From contig NZ_LR134363.1 of NCBI RefSeq assembly GCF_900637295.1, forward strand, positions 248,001-312,000: a stretch of DNA of 64,000 nt. Reading direction: 5' to 3'. How positions within the stretch are numbered: the stretch's first letter is position 1; every line of letters starts with the position of its first letter. Source of the DNA: Actinomyces slackii (GTDB lineage: Bacteria > Actinomycetota > Actinomycetes > Actinomycetales > Actinomycetaceae). Below the pieces are notes generated by a model that saw only the letters and a list, made by a program, of their open reading frames with translations, ran no database searches and was not told the DNA's origin. Below, one piece after another: positions 28,966 to 37,444 of the stretch. The position numbers and the translations under genes were made by a program.

Positions 28966-29733
28966 ATGACCGGTTCAGCCATGGCCTCTGATCCGTCTCC
29001 CCATCCCATCCACCCCGGGATCCACAACGCGACGAACTTCCAGCTCGCCCCCGGCGAGACCATGGTGTATGGCGACACCTTCAGCCCAACGCTCCTGACG
29101 CCCTACCTCAAGACGCAGCTCATGTGCTCCTCAACCCGCTTCGCCTTTGAATCGCCCAACACCATTCTCGGATTTATTCCCGTTGGCGGGTCTAAATCGA
29201 GTTTCCCAATCAATGGGATCTCGTCGGTGTCCACATCCACTCAGTTCCGGCTCGGGCAGTTCCTCCTGTCGGTCATCCTCGTCGTCCTCGGCATCGCGCT
29301 CATGGGGGGCAACAGCCTGCCCGGCGTCCTGTTCTGCGTCTTCCTCGTGCTACTCGGCGCCGTGGGCATCAGCGGCTCCTTCCCTGCCGGACTGATCGTT
29401 CAGAACCACGCCGGCGCGACAACGGTCATCGTCGTCTCCCCGTTCGAGCGCGCCAAGCTCGCCCGGTTCACTGCGGAGATGCAGCAGCTGCTCTTCGCCA
29501 ACCAGTCGCAGATCCACCACCAGGAGGCCCAGCAGCTGCACACCCAACAGCTCATGATGCAGCAGCTCGCCCTCCAGCAGCAGATGAGCACCGCCCAGCA
29601 GCAGGCCTTCTACCAGATGCAGGTCGCGCAACAGCAGCCCGGGCAGGCCCTGCCACAGCCCCCCGCAGCGCCACAGGCGCCCCTGCCACCCGTCGACGGC
29701 GAGGGGACCCAGCAGTTGCCCACCACTGAGTGA
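28966..29733 (+). CDS. Membrane protein with Gln-rich C-terminal tail
   Basis: 255 residues. The N-terminal half (FQLAPGETMVYGDTFSPTLLT, SSTRFAFESPNTILGFIPVG) resembles PH-like (bPH_2-type) domains, followed by two hydrophobic helices (FLLSVILVVLGIALMGG and VLFCVFLVLLGAVGISG). The cytoplasmic part after VVSPFERAKLARFTAEMQQ becomes a Gln-rich helix with many QQ pairs and ends with a Pro-rich tail. The ATG follows AAAGGA. No function is assigned. The polyglutamine-like helix suggests coiled-coil self-association. Confidence 0.75.
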   Translation: MTGSAMASDPSPHPIHPGIHNATNFQLAPGETMVYGDTFSPTLLTPYLKTQLMCSSTRFAFESPNTILGFIPVGGSKSSFPINGISSVSTSTQFRLGQFLLSVILVVLGIALMGGNSLPGVLFCVFLVLLGAVGISGSFPAGLIVQNHAGATTVIVVSPFERAKLARFTAEMQQLLFANQSQIHHQEAQQLHTQQLMMQQLALQQQMSTAQQQAFYQMQVAQQQPGQALPQPPAAPQAPLPPVDGEGTQQLPTTE

Positions 29734-29779
29734 GCCTTTCTCATCGGGGTCGAGCACTGAGTCAAGGCCCCCAACAGGC

Positions 29780-29798
29780 CGTGGGCGTTGCGCCCACG
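29780..29798. terminator. Short hairpin after the Gln-rich membrane gene
   Basis: CGTGGGCG and CGCCCACG pair around TTG, 47 bp after the stop codon. It is a plausible intrinsic terminator, though there is no T-tract. Confidence 0.55.
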
Positions 29799-29991
29799 TC
29801 GAGGCAGTCCCGAGCCCGCCTCCGTGGGCGCCCTGGTGCGCCGGGGGGCGTGAGGGCCGGCGCCCTCCGCTTGAGCGCCGTCGGCCCCCAAGCCCCTGGC
29901 CATGACCGGGGAGCCGGGGCACGACGGGCCGTATTCGTCGAGCAGGATCGGGCACGGCGTGCCCGAGTGCTGCGCCTCCTATTCTCGGCTT

Positions 29992-31824
29992 GTGCCCCCG
30001 TCCGCCCTCGCCACCGGCCGCCGACGCCTGCAGCGCCTCCTGCGCAGCCTCGTCACCTTCGCCCCGGCCCCGGGGCGCTCGCGTCGCGCCCTGCGGTGGG
30101 TGGCGGCCACGGCCGCGAGCCTCATCGTCATCTCGGTCATCCTCGGCCCGGACAAGGGCGGGATGGGGCTGCTCGGCGCGATGTCGGCCGGAGGGGGACG
30201 GGACTTCCCCACGCGGCGCCGGGTACTGGTCGGGATCCGGGTCGGCGCCACAGTGCTGGCCTGCCAGGCCATCGGCCTGCTCATCTCGCCGTGGCCGCTG
30301 CTCGTGCCGCCGGTGATGACGGCGATGACCTTCGTCGTCGTGTGGTTCTGGCACGCCCTCCTGACCGGACCGCCCGGACCCATCAACACGGTTTTCGCCG
30401 GCGCCCTGGGGGTGTACATGGGCTCGCTGGGCTGGACCTGCGCCACCCTGCTGCCGATCACCGCGCTCGCCTGGGCCCTCGCCCTGGCCGCCTCCCTGAT
30501 CCTCCTGGCGCTGTGGCCCCACACGGCCGAGAGGCGGGCTGTGGAGGCGGCCGAGCAGGCCGTCGAGGCCTACTGCCAGCAGCCGCGGCCCGACCCGTGG
30601 GATGCCAGAGCCGCGAGCCTGTCCAATCGGCTGCGCTCCCAGGCGTGGATCGCCGTCGACGACGCCTGGCACGTACTGCGCACCGGGCGCACTCCCGGGA
30701 CGGTGCCCCTGACCGCTGAGGGGCGCGCCCTGGACGGGCGGCTGCGCACCAGCCATCTGCGGCTGCTCGAGCGCCTTCAGGCCGAGTCCTTCCCCAGTGA
30801 GCATCCCGAGATCTCCCGGCACTTCAACCTCGTGCCGCTGGGATTGCCCTCGGTGCGCTACCTGCTGCGCACCGCCGCCCAGAGCGGCTCCCAACCCAGG
30901 CTGGTGGCCGGGCGCGCCGCGGGCGCTGTGGCCCTGGCCGCCTCAGTGGCCTTCCTCCTGTCCCCCATCGGGCACCCGTACTGGGCGATCCAATCGGCGC
31001 TCATCGTCCTGCACATGGGGGCCTCACGCGCCGACCTGACGATCCGCGCCGCGCACCGGGTCATCGGCACGGCGGCCGGGCTGGTGGTCTACGTCGGGAT
31101 CGTCTCCCTGGGGCCGGGGCCCTGGACGCGCCTGGGGATCGCGATCGTGGCGATCTACGGGCTGGAGGCGCTGGCCGTGCGCAACTACGCGTCCAGCGTC
31201 GTCTTCGTCACGGTCTTCGGGCTCATGCTCACCCCTGCACCCTCCGCCGCGCACACCCACCTCCTCATCACCGACCGCCTCGGGGAGACCGCCATCGGCG
31301 TGGGGGCCTCGGTGCTCATGATCTGGGTGATGGGTCGGCGCGCGCCGATCCTCCTGGTCCGCCGCCAGTTCCGCCAGACCCTCACCCGCCTCCTGCTCGT
31401 CCTCGACGACCTGGCCAAGGGCCTGGAGGACCCCGCCGGGCTCCCGCCATCCCGCCGTCCACTGCCACTGCTGACCGCAGGGGAGCACGACGGCTCCCCC
31501 ACGGACCTCGTGCGCGCCCATCGGCGGGACCTCGTGTTCGAGCTGGGTCGCGCAGGCGCGATCCTGTCCTCCCAGCGCCCCGACGATCCGGAGTCGCTGG
31601 AGCCGTGGATGCGCGTGCAGGAGGAGGTCTCGCGCCTGAGCTACGACGTCGTCGCTGCGACATGGCGCCAACCCGGCACGGGTCGAGCGGCTGCCCGGAT
31701 CGCGCACCGCGCCATCGCGGAGATGATCGACGCGCTCCCGCCCATCTCCCAGCGCCGCATCGATCCGACGGCGGTGGCCGGGACCGTGGCGGTCATCCGC
31801 GCCGAGTTCCTCGCCAGCGCGTGA
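29992..31824 (+). CDS. FUSC-type (aromatic acid exporter-like) membrane protein
   Basis: About 610 residues. Two membrane blocks (about residues 35-165 and 300-455), each with five to six hydrophobic helices, are separated and followed by cytoplasmic segments. The second block contains PYWAIQSALIVLHMGASRADLTIRAAHRVIGTAAGLVVY, the typical FUSC signature, with the transport helices AIVAIYGLEALAVRNYASSVVFVTVFGLML. FUSC proteins are linked to efflux of aromatic carboxylic acids or polyamines. The start is uncertain: GTG 29992 gives a basic N-terminus (TGRRRLQRLLRSL), and an in-frame ATG lies at 29902. Confidence 0.8.
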   Translation: MPPSALATGRRRLQRLLRSLVTFAPAPGRSRRALRWVAATAASLIVISVILGPDKGGMGLLGAMSAGGGRDFPTRRRVLVGIRVGATVLACQAIGLLISPWPLLVPPVMTAMTFVVVWFWHALLTGPPGPINTVFAGALGVYMGSLGWTCATLLPITALAWALALAASLILLALWPHTAERRAVEAAEQAVEAYCQQPRPDPWDARAASLSNRLRSQAWIAVDDAWHVLRTGRTPGTVPLTAEGRALDGRLRTSHLRLLERLQAESFPSEHPEISRHFNLVPLGLPSVRYLLRTAAQSGSQPRLVAGRAAGAVALAASVAFLLSPIGHPYWAIQSALIVLHMGASRADLTIRAAHRVIGTAAGLVVYVGIVSLGPGPWTRLGIAIVAIYGLEALAVRNYASSVVFVTVFGLMLTPAPSAAHTHLLITDRLGETAIGVGASVLMIWVMGRRAPILLVRRQFRQTLTRLLLVLDDLAKGLEDPAGLPPSRRPLPLLTAGEHDGSPTDLVRAHRRDLVFELGRAGAILSSQRPDDPESLEPWMRVQEEVSRLSYDVVAATWRQPGTGRAAARIAHRAIAEMIDALPPISQRRIDPTAVAGTVAVIRAEFLASA

Positions 31825-31930
31825 GCCCCGGGGCGCCCCGGCACCGTCGCGCACCGGAACCGCCCGGCTTCACAGGAAACCCACAAGGTGAACCTACGGC
31901 GGGCACACGCCCGCCCGCCACGGTTAAGGC

Positions 31931-32923
31931 ATGCACCGAACCGATGCCCCCGAGGCCCCCGAGGCGCCGAGCGCCCCCTCCTCCAAGCACACCCGACGCC
32001 GCTTCCTCCTGGGAGGAGCCGCCGTCCTGGGCCTGGCCGCCACCGGCACCAGCGCCTGGGCCCTCAACCGCTTCGTCGTCGACCACACCGAGATCAGCGA
32101 CGTCGCCGCCTACGAGGCGGCCAACTCCTCCGTGCAGGCCGCCACCCAGGCCGCCGCCACGAGCGTCGAGGTCACGGACTCCTCCTACTCCTCCTCCAAC
32201 ACCTCGATCACCATCGACCAGGTCACCACCGGGTCGGGCTCGGACACGGTCACCTACTACGTCGCCGACGTCACCGTCGCCGATGCCACCACCATCCGAT
32301 CGGCCTTCGCCAACAACGAGTACGGCACCAATATCACCGCTAAGCCCACCCAGATCGCCTCCGAGCACGACGCGATCCTGGCCATCAACGGCGACTACTA
32401 CGGATTCCGCTCCGACGGCATCCTCATCCGCAACGGCGTGGTCTACCGGGACGCAGGGGTGCGCGAGGGCATCGCCTTCTACCTCGATGGGCACGCGGAG
32501 GTCTACGACGAGACCTCCACCGATGCACAGACGCTGCTCGATTCCGGGGTGTGGAACACCTGCTCCTTCGGCCCGGCCCTGATCAAGGACGGACAGGTCC
32601 TGTCGGGCATCGACAGCGTGGAGGTGGACACCAACGTCGGGAACCACTCCATCCAGGGCGAGCAGCCCCGCACCGCCTTCGGCCTCATCGGGGACAACCA
32701 CTACGCCTTCGTCGTCGTCGACGGCCGCAATGAGGGCTACTCGCGCGGCGTGACCATGACCGAGCTCGCCCAGATCATGGCCGGCCTGGGATGCCAGGTG
32801 GCCTACAACCTCGACGGCGGCGGCTCGTCCGCCCTGTACTTCAACGGCGCGATCATCAATCAGCCCTCCAATGGTGGGGAGCGCGCCACCTCCGACATCT
32901 TCTACATCGCGAAGGGCTCCTGA
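31931..32923 (+). CDS. Tat-exported phosphodiester glycosidase-like protein (NAGPA domain)
   Basis: 330 residues. A twin-arginine signal (HTRRRFLLGGAAVLGLAATGTSA) is followed by a linker. From about residue 120 comes a phosphodiester-glycosidase domain (NAGPA, DUF2233): EHDAILAINGDYYGFRSDGILIRNGVV, RTAFGLIGDNHYAFVVVDGR, YNLDGGGSSALYFNG. The family removes blocking sugars from phosphodiester-linked glycans, or remodels exopolysaccharides. It precedes a GT2-GtrA glycosyltransferase by one base, suggesting an operon for surface glycan modification. A partial copy is seen downstream at 37240-37389. Confidence 0.88.
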   Translation: MHRTDAPEAPEAPSAPSSKHTRRRFLLGGAAVLGLAATGTSAWALNRFVVDHTEISDVAAYEAANSSVQAATQAAATSVEVTDSSYSSSNTSITIDQVTTGSGSDTVTYYVADVTVADATTIRSAFANNEYGTNITAKPTQIASEHDAILAINGDYYGFRSDGILIRNGVVYRDAGVREGIAFYLDGHAEVYDETSTDAQTLLDSGVWNTCSFGPALIKDGQVLSGIDSVEVDTNVGNHSIQGEQPRTAFGLIGDNHYAFVVVDGRNEGYSRGVTMTELAQIMAGLGCQVAYNLDGGGSSALYFNGAIINQPSNGGERATSDIFYIAKGS

Positions 32924-32924
32924 C

Positions 32925-34130
32925 ATGACGACCAGCACCAGCCAGCAGACGACCCCCGTGCGCACGAGCAGGCCTCGCGCGACGCGCGGCACACTCACGG
33001 CGCACAGCCCCAGCGCCCGCCGCACCCACCCGGCCGCGTACCCCACCTCCCGCCCCCGCAGCAGGACGGCGCCGCGGGTCGGAGTCCGCACCCGCACCGA
33101 GGCGATCCCCACCACCCTGGTGGTCCTCATCCCGGCCTACCAGCCCGATGCGCGCTTGCCCCGGCTCATCACCCGCATGCAGGGCCAGTGCCCAGGATGC
33201 GCGGTGCTCGTCGTCGACGACGGATCCGGGCCCGAGTACGCCGAGGTCTTCGCCTCAGCACGCTCACGGGGCGCCGAGGTCCTCACCTACGCGGTCAACC
33301 AGGGCAAGGGCGAGGCGCTGAGGCGCGGCCTGGCCCGGGCGGCGGTCAACTGGCCCCAGGCGGATGTCGTGTGCGCCGACGCCGACGGGCAGCACACGCC
33401 CTCGGACATCGCCGCCGTGGCGGCGCGCGTGCGCAGCACCGGGCGCATGACCCTGGGAGTGCGCCGGTTCACCGGTCCGGTCCCCCTGCGCAGCCGCCTG
33501 GGCAACGACATCACCGCCCTGCTGTTCCGGGGCGCCACGGGCTGGGCGCTGAGGGACACCCAGACCGGTCTGCGCGGCTACCCGGCCGGAGGCTTCGGCT
33601 GGCTCCAGGAGGTGCCGGGCGACCGCTACGAGTACGAGCTCTCCGCACTGCTGAAGGCTCACGACCTGGGTCTGGCCGTCGAGGAGGTGGAGATCGCCAC
33701 CGTCTACGAGCCGGGCAACACCTCCTCGCACTTCCGCCCCTTGAGGGACTCGGCCCGCATCTACGCCCCACTGTTGGTCTTCACGGGGGCCTCCCTGGCG
33801 AGCTTCGCCATCGACTGGCTGGGGGTCATGATCATCTTCGCCATGACCGGGAGCCTCCTGACCGCGGCCGTGGGGGCGAGGATCATCTCGGGGACGGCGA
33901 ACTTCTTCATGAACCGCCGGGTCTTCCGGGCCGCCCCCGGGACTGTGGTGCGCACAGCGGTGCGCTACACGACCCTGGCCCTGAGCATCGTCGCCGCCAG
34001 CTACCTGGCCCTGTGGGCCCTTACGGGCCTGGGCGTGCCGCTGGGACTGGCCAAGATCGTCGGCGACGGGACCATCTACATCGCCAGCTACCTGATCCAG
34101 CGCCGCGTGGTCTTCCGCGAGAAGGCCTGA
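32925..34130 (+). CDS. GT2 glycosyltransferase fused to a GtrA membrane domain
   Basis: 401 residues from the ATG at 32925. After a basic, Pro/Thr-rich N-terminus comes a GT-A domain: LVVLIPAYQPDARL, VLVVDDGSGPE, NQGKGEALRRGLARA, CADADGQHTPSDIAAVA and DTQTGLRGYP. The C-terminal part (about residue 285 on) is four TM helices of the GtrA type: SLASFAIDWLGVMIIFAM, GTANFFMNRRVFR, YLIQRRVVFREKA at the end. Such fusions add sugars to polyprenyl phosphate and flip them for decoration of surface glycans. It is partner of the phosphodiester glycosidase. Confidence 0.9.
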   Translation: MTTSTSQQTTPVRTSRPRATRGTLTAHSPSARRTHPAAYPTSRPRSRTAPRVGVRTRTEAIPTTLVVLIPAYQPDARLPRLITRMQGQCPGCAVLVVDDGSGPEYAEVFASARSRGAEVLTYAVNQGKGEALRRGLARAAVNWPQADVVCADADGQHTPSDIAAVAARVRSTGRMTLGVRRFTGPVPLRSRLGNDITALLFRGATGWALRDTQTGLRGYPAGGFGWLQEVPGDRYEYELSALLKAHDLGLAVEEVEIATVYEPGNTSSHFRPLRDSARIYAPLLVFTGASLASFAIDWLGVMIIFAMTGSLLTAAVGARIISGTANFFMNRRVFRAAPGTVVRTAVRYTTLALSIVAASYLALWALTGLGVPLGLAKIVGDGTIYIASYLIQRRVVFREKA

Positions 34131-34208
34131 CGGTGAGAGCGGCGCCAGGCGGGGCGCCTCGCCACCGTGGCGGCCGAAGTCGCTGAGCACAGCACTAGGC
34201 TCTTACCC

Positions 34209-34700
34209 ATGGACACCGTCAGTCCCACCGAATCAGAGTCACGGCAGGCCTCACAGCACAGTGCGGGCAGCAGTCTGCGCATCGTCGACCTGCCCGCGGG
34301 TGACCCGCGCTGGCCTGCCGCCCTGGCCGTGCTCCAGGAGCTGCGCCCGCATCTGACCTCCGAACTGCTCAACCAGGTGCTGACCCGCGGCACGCCGCAG
34401 GGCCTGCGCTTCACCGCGGTGGTCGACGGCGAGGAGGTCCTCGCCGTCGCCGGCTGGCGGGTCATGGACACGACCTCGGTCATCCGCAAGATCTATGTGG
34501 ATGACCTGGTCACCACGCAGGCCGCCCGCTCACGCGGCTGCGGCCGCCTCCTGCTCCAGCACCTGGCCGACCTGGCCCGGCAGTGGGGCATCACGCGCAT
34601 CGAGCTCGATTCCGGGGTGCAGCGCCATGCCGCCCACCGCTTCTACCTGCGCGAGCGCTTCGACATCGTCTCCCACCACTTCGGCCTCAACCTCGACTGA
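34209..34700 (+). CDS. GNAT-family N-acetyltransferase
   Basis: 163 residues. The fold shows FTAVVDGEEVLAVAGWRVM (beta4), KIYVDDLVTTQAARSRGCGRLLLQHLADLA (acetyl-CoA motif with RSRGCGRLL) and HRFYLRERFDIVSHHF near the C-terminus. Substrate is not deducible. The ATG at 34209 is the first with family similarity; a longer frame adds 14 residues. It is the last intact gene before the ISL3 insertion. Confidence 0.87.
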   Translation: MDTVSPTESESRQASQHSAGSSLRIVDLPAGDPRWPAALAVLQELRPHLTSELLNQVLTRGTPQGLRFTAVVDGEEVLAVAGWRVMDTTSVIRKIYVDDLVTTQAARSRGCGRLLLQHLADLARQWGITRIELDSGVQRHAAHRFYLRERFDIVSHHFGLNLD

Positions 34701-34793
34701 GCAGGTCTCTCAAGAAACGGCCCTCCACGACTTAGGCGAGGCGCTCGCCAGCCTCATCAACCGGGAACGCCTCCCCGCCAGAATCACTGCCCC

Positions 34794-34801
34794 ACTAAAA
34801 C
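34794..34801. repeat. Left 8-bp target-site duplication of the ISL3 element
   Basis: ACTAAAAC directly abuts the left inverted repeat. An identical ACTAAAAC follows the right inverted repeat at 36265-36272. Eight-base duplications are the family norm. Confidence 0.92.
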
Positions 34802-36264
34802 GGCTCTTCGTGTTTAGGGGTGTAGGAGTTTTTTCCTGAATCCTCCGGCGTGGATGAGGCTGCGGGTGGTGTAGTGGGTCAGGTTGCGAAAGCCCAGGGC
34901 GATGCCGCGCAGGTGCTCGAGCCTGCCGTTGATAGCCTCGGTGGGGCCGTTGGAGGCGTGGGGGTGGTCGAAGTAGGCCAGGATGTCGTGGCGGCGCTTG
35001 CGCAGGGTCCGACCGAGCTCGGCCAGTTCGCCCAGGGCCTGGGGGACACCGGTGCCAAGGGTGTCGATGATCTTGGTCATCAGGGCCTTGCCGGCGGCGG
35101 GGGTCTTGGCGCGGTAGGCGGCGATGATCCGCTGATAGGCGCTCCAGGTGGCTTCCACCGCGGCGTGACGCTCATCGGCGAACACGCCCTCGAGGCGATC
35201 CCAGGCCTTGTCGGTCAGCAGTCCCGCCCCGGTGCGCAGCAGTCTGCGGGCCTTGTACAGGGGGTCGTTCTTGCGGCCTCGGCGCCCGGTGGTCTGGCGC
35301 TGGAGGCGCTGACGCGTGCGATCGAGCTTATCGCCGGCCAGGGCCACCACGTGGAAGGGATCCATGACCTCGGTGGCGTCGGGCAGGGCCTGAGCGGCGG
35401 CGCTCTTGAACCCGGTGAAGGCGTCCATGGCCACCACCTCGATTCTGTGGCGGAAGGCCTCGTCCTGTCCTTCGAGCCAGTCCTTGAGGGCCCGCTTGGA
35501 CCTGCCAGGGACCATGTCCAGCAGCCGAGCGGGACCGGTGCCCGTGCGCACGGGGGTCAGGTCGATAACGACGGTGACATACCTATCGCCCCTGGCGGTG
35601 TGGCGCCAGGCGTGCTCATCAACCCCGATGACCTCCACGCCCTCCAGGCGGCCGGGGTCCTCGAGCAGCACCTGCTGGGCCCTGGACAGGATCGAGCTGT
35701 TGGCGGTGTGCCAGGCCACCCCCAGAGCCTTGGCGATGCGCGACACGGACATGAACTCCGCCCCCAGGGCTCGCATCCCCCAGTCCACCGCCGACCACGT
35801 CAGCCTGGAGCGCTTGGCGGCGACCCGGGCGGCATCCTGCCTCCACACCCGGCGGCACGGCGCGCAGGAAAAGCGCCGCAGGCGCACCACCAGCTGTGTG
35901 GGGCGCCACCCCACCGGCAGATGGGCCAGACGACGCGAGACGGTGCCCACAGCCACCCCCTGAGCCCCGCAGACCCGGCAGAAGGGATCCTCCAGGCTGA
36001 CCGCCAGGCGGCACTCCACCACCGCCCCATCGTCCTGCAGGCGCTGGCCCACCGCCCGCAGGCCCAGGGCCTCCAGCCCCAGGAAAGTGGTCAGATCAGC
36101 AGCGGTGAAGGTAGTGTCAGCCATGTCGAGGTCCTCGCAGATGGGTTGTCTAAGCAGCTCCCATCATCAGAGGACCTCGACCCCTACCCCAGCAACGACG
36201 CACCCCCACCACACACAATCACACCAATAACCCCCACCTACCACACCCCTAAACACGAAGAGCC
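34802..36264. mobile_element. ISL3-family insertion sequence
   Basis: A 1,463-bp element with terminal inverted repeats of 24 bp (GGCTCTTCGTGTTTAGGGGT at the left and its complement at 36241-36264, one mismatch in 24). It holds a single transposase gene on the minus strand and is flanked by ACTAAAAC direct repeats. Ends and target duplication are intact and the transposase is full length, so it may be active and recently inserted. Confidence 0.93.
34814..36124 (-). CDS. ISL3-family transposase
   Basis: 436 residues. An N-terminal zinc-binding region (FCRVCGAQG and CAPCRRVWRQDAAR) is followed by a helix-turn-helix (SVSRIAKALGVAWHTAN). The DDE catalytic core has Asp in EVIGVDEHAW, Asp in VVAMDAFTGFK and Glu in NGPTEAINGRLEHLRGIALGFRN. 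These motifs and order are those of DDE_Tnp_ISL3 enzymes. Length is normal and no frameshift is visible. Confidence 0.95.
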   Translation of the reverse strand: MADTTFTAADLTTFLGLEALGLRAVGQRLQDDGAVVECRLAVSLEDPFCRVCGAQGVAVGTVSRRLAHLPVGWRPTQLVVRLRRFSCAPCRRVWRQDAARVAAKRSRLTWSAVDWGMRALGAEFMSVSRIAKALGVAWHTANSSILSRAQQVLLEDPGRLEGVEVIGVDEHAWRHTARGDRYVTVVIDLTPVRTGTGPARLLDMVPGRSKRALKDWLEGQDEAFRHRIEVVAMDAFTGFKSAAAQALPDATEVMDPFHVVALAGDKLDRTRQRLQRQTTGRRGRKNDPLYKARRLLRTGAGLLTDKAWDRLEGVFADERHAAVEATWSAYQRIIAAYRAKTPAAGKALMTKIIDTLGTGVPQALGELAELGRTLRKRRHDILAYFDHPHASNGPTEAINGRLEHLRGIALGFRNLTHYTTRSLIHAGGFRKKLLHP

Positions 36265-36272
36265 ACTAAAAC
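36265..36272. repeat. Right 8-bp target-site duplication
   Basis: ACTAAAAC, identical to 34794-34801. It contains the stop codon (TAG on the minus strand) of the next membrane gene. Confidence 0.92.
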
Positions 36273-37036
36273 GAAAAAGCTTGCAACCTATCCGGATTAC
36301 TCATAATATCCAAAAAACACTCCAACACTACTGGCGCCCACGACAGAACGATGAGCATCATCAGAAAAAGCATAATAACAGCCCCGAAGAAACCCGCCAT
36401 AATATTAGCCCTCCCCCTCAATGCACTCATCCAGTAATCGGCAAGTCGACGCCTCACCCTATCACAAACTACGCCACCCAGTGGTCGAAGAGCACGTTCA
36501 ACACACCCACGCCGCTCCACCTCCGATGCGCGGACAACATCAACAGCCAGCGCACCGACGACATAAAGCAATCCGAAGAAAAATGCTAACATCGCAGGCC
36601 AGTGAATTCCAGTCATCGCAAGCCCCGTAAGGCGCGGTCCGGGATCCTGCAAAATGGACGCTCTCTGCACATCAACACTAAGTAACGCCCCCCAATACGC
36701 ACCAATTCCCAGCATCAGCGCCCCAAAAACAATGCGACAAAGTTGATTCACCCGGAATACAAGCGCGCTTTGTAACGCCATTGACGGCCGCGGCGGCAGT
36801 AGGTACCCTAACATCAAAAATAAGATTGCCTTCAATAATAACCACAGGATCATGAGAATCATCGAGAATCCCGCAAAAAAGAGGCCAAACACCCCGCCGA
36901 AGCCCGCCGTCAATGCCGCAAATACGATGCCGCAGAAAATGTATGCCCACACCCAGAAGGATCGCCAAGAAAGAGTGCGCACACCACCCACAGCAGTCTT
37001 CCATGCACTTCTCAGAAAATCAGCGCAACTATCCAT
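36266..37036 (-). CDS. AT-rich multi-spanning membrane protein, unknown
   Basis: 256 residues. About six hydrophobic helices, including SFWVWAYIFCGIVFAALTAG, a Phe-rich segment GLFFAGFSMILMILWLLLKA and the C-terminal ANIMAGFFGAVIMLFLMMLIVLSWAPVVLE. A short cytoplasmic loop before it is basic (CVERALRPLGGVVCDRVRRRL). The ATG at 37036 follows [16 protein letters not shown] here is clearly richer in A and T than the rest of the window, with codons such as ATA, AAA and TTT, which suggests recent acquisition. The stop codon lies within the IS target duplication, so the insertion did not alter the protein. No family was recognised. Confidence 0.65.
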   Translation of the reverse strand: MDSCADFLRSAWKTAVGGVRTLSWRSFWVWAYIFCGIVFAALTAGFGGVFGLFFAGFSMILMILWLLLKAILFLMLGYLLPPRPSMALQSALVFRVNQLCRIVFGALMLGIGAYWGALLSVDVQRASILQDPGPRLTGLAMTGIHWPAMLAFFFGLLYVVGALAVDVVRASEVERRGCVERALRPLGGVVCDRVRRRLADYWMSALRGRANIMAGFFGAVIMLFLMMLIVLSWAPVVLECFLDIMSNPDRLQAFSF

Positions 37037-37239
37037 ATCTCCTTCTCCTTCCAATCCGATACGACGATCTTGAACAAGGTATCTCAAGGCTCCGACATGA
37101 ATGAGTTTCGCTTCATGGCTCGCAGCCCTTCGCATCCGGACATCAACGCTTGGCCGCGGCCGGAGCGATAGGCGGTCCTGCCAGGATCGATCCAGCCGAA
37201 GCCCCACATAGGCGATGCTGGCCCGCGCTGCAACGACGA

Positions 37240-37389
37240 GGAGGTGATCTCGCCGCCGCGCAGATCGTTGCCGTCACCGGTGAGCACGACGCCATCCCGG
37301 TCATCAAGGGCGACTACTACGACTTTCGCAGCGATCACATCCTCGGCTGCAGGATCCAGCGCCGTGTGGTCTTCCGCGAGCGGGCATGA
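37240..37389 (+). pseudogene. Remnant fusing pieces of a phosphodiester glycosidase and a GtrA gene
   Basis: The frame reads EHDAIPVIKGDYYDFRSDHIL, nearly the NAGPA core EHDAILAINGDYYGFRSDGIL of 32343-32430. It passes directly into CRIQRRVVFRERA and stop, nearly the C-terminus YLIQRRVVFREKA of the adjacent GT2-GtrA gene. Both pairs of genes lie next to each other upstream, so a duplicated pair that suffered a large internal deletion explains it best. Upstream sequence to 37037 shows no recognisable gene. Confidence 0.8.
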
Positions 37390-37444
37390 ACAGGACGAGG
37401 CGCCCGGGCAGGGAGTAACGGCCCGCAGCCCGCTCTGCTGGATC

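Noticed and set aside
36421-37073. Several short plus-strand open frames opposite the AT-rich membrane gene
   Set aside because: The minus-strand frame has a strong ribosome site and multiple membrane helices; the opposite frames lack both.
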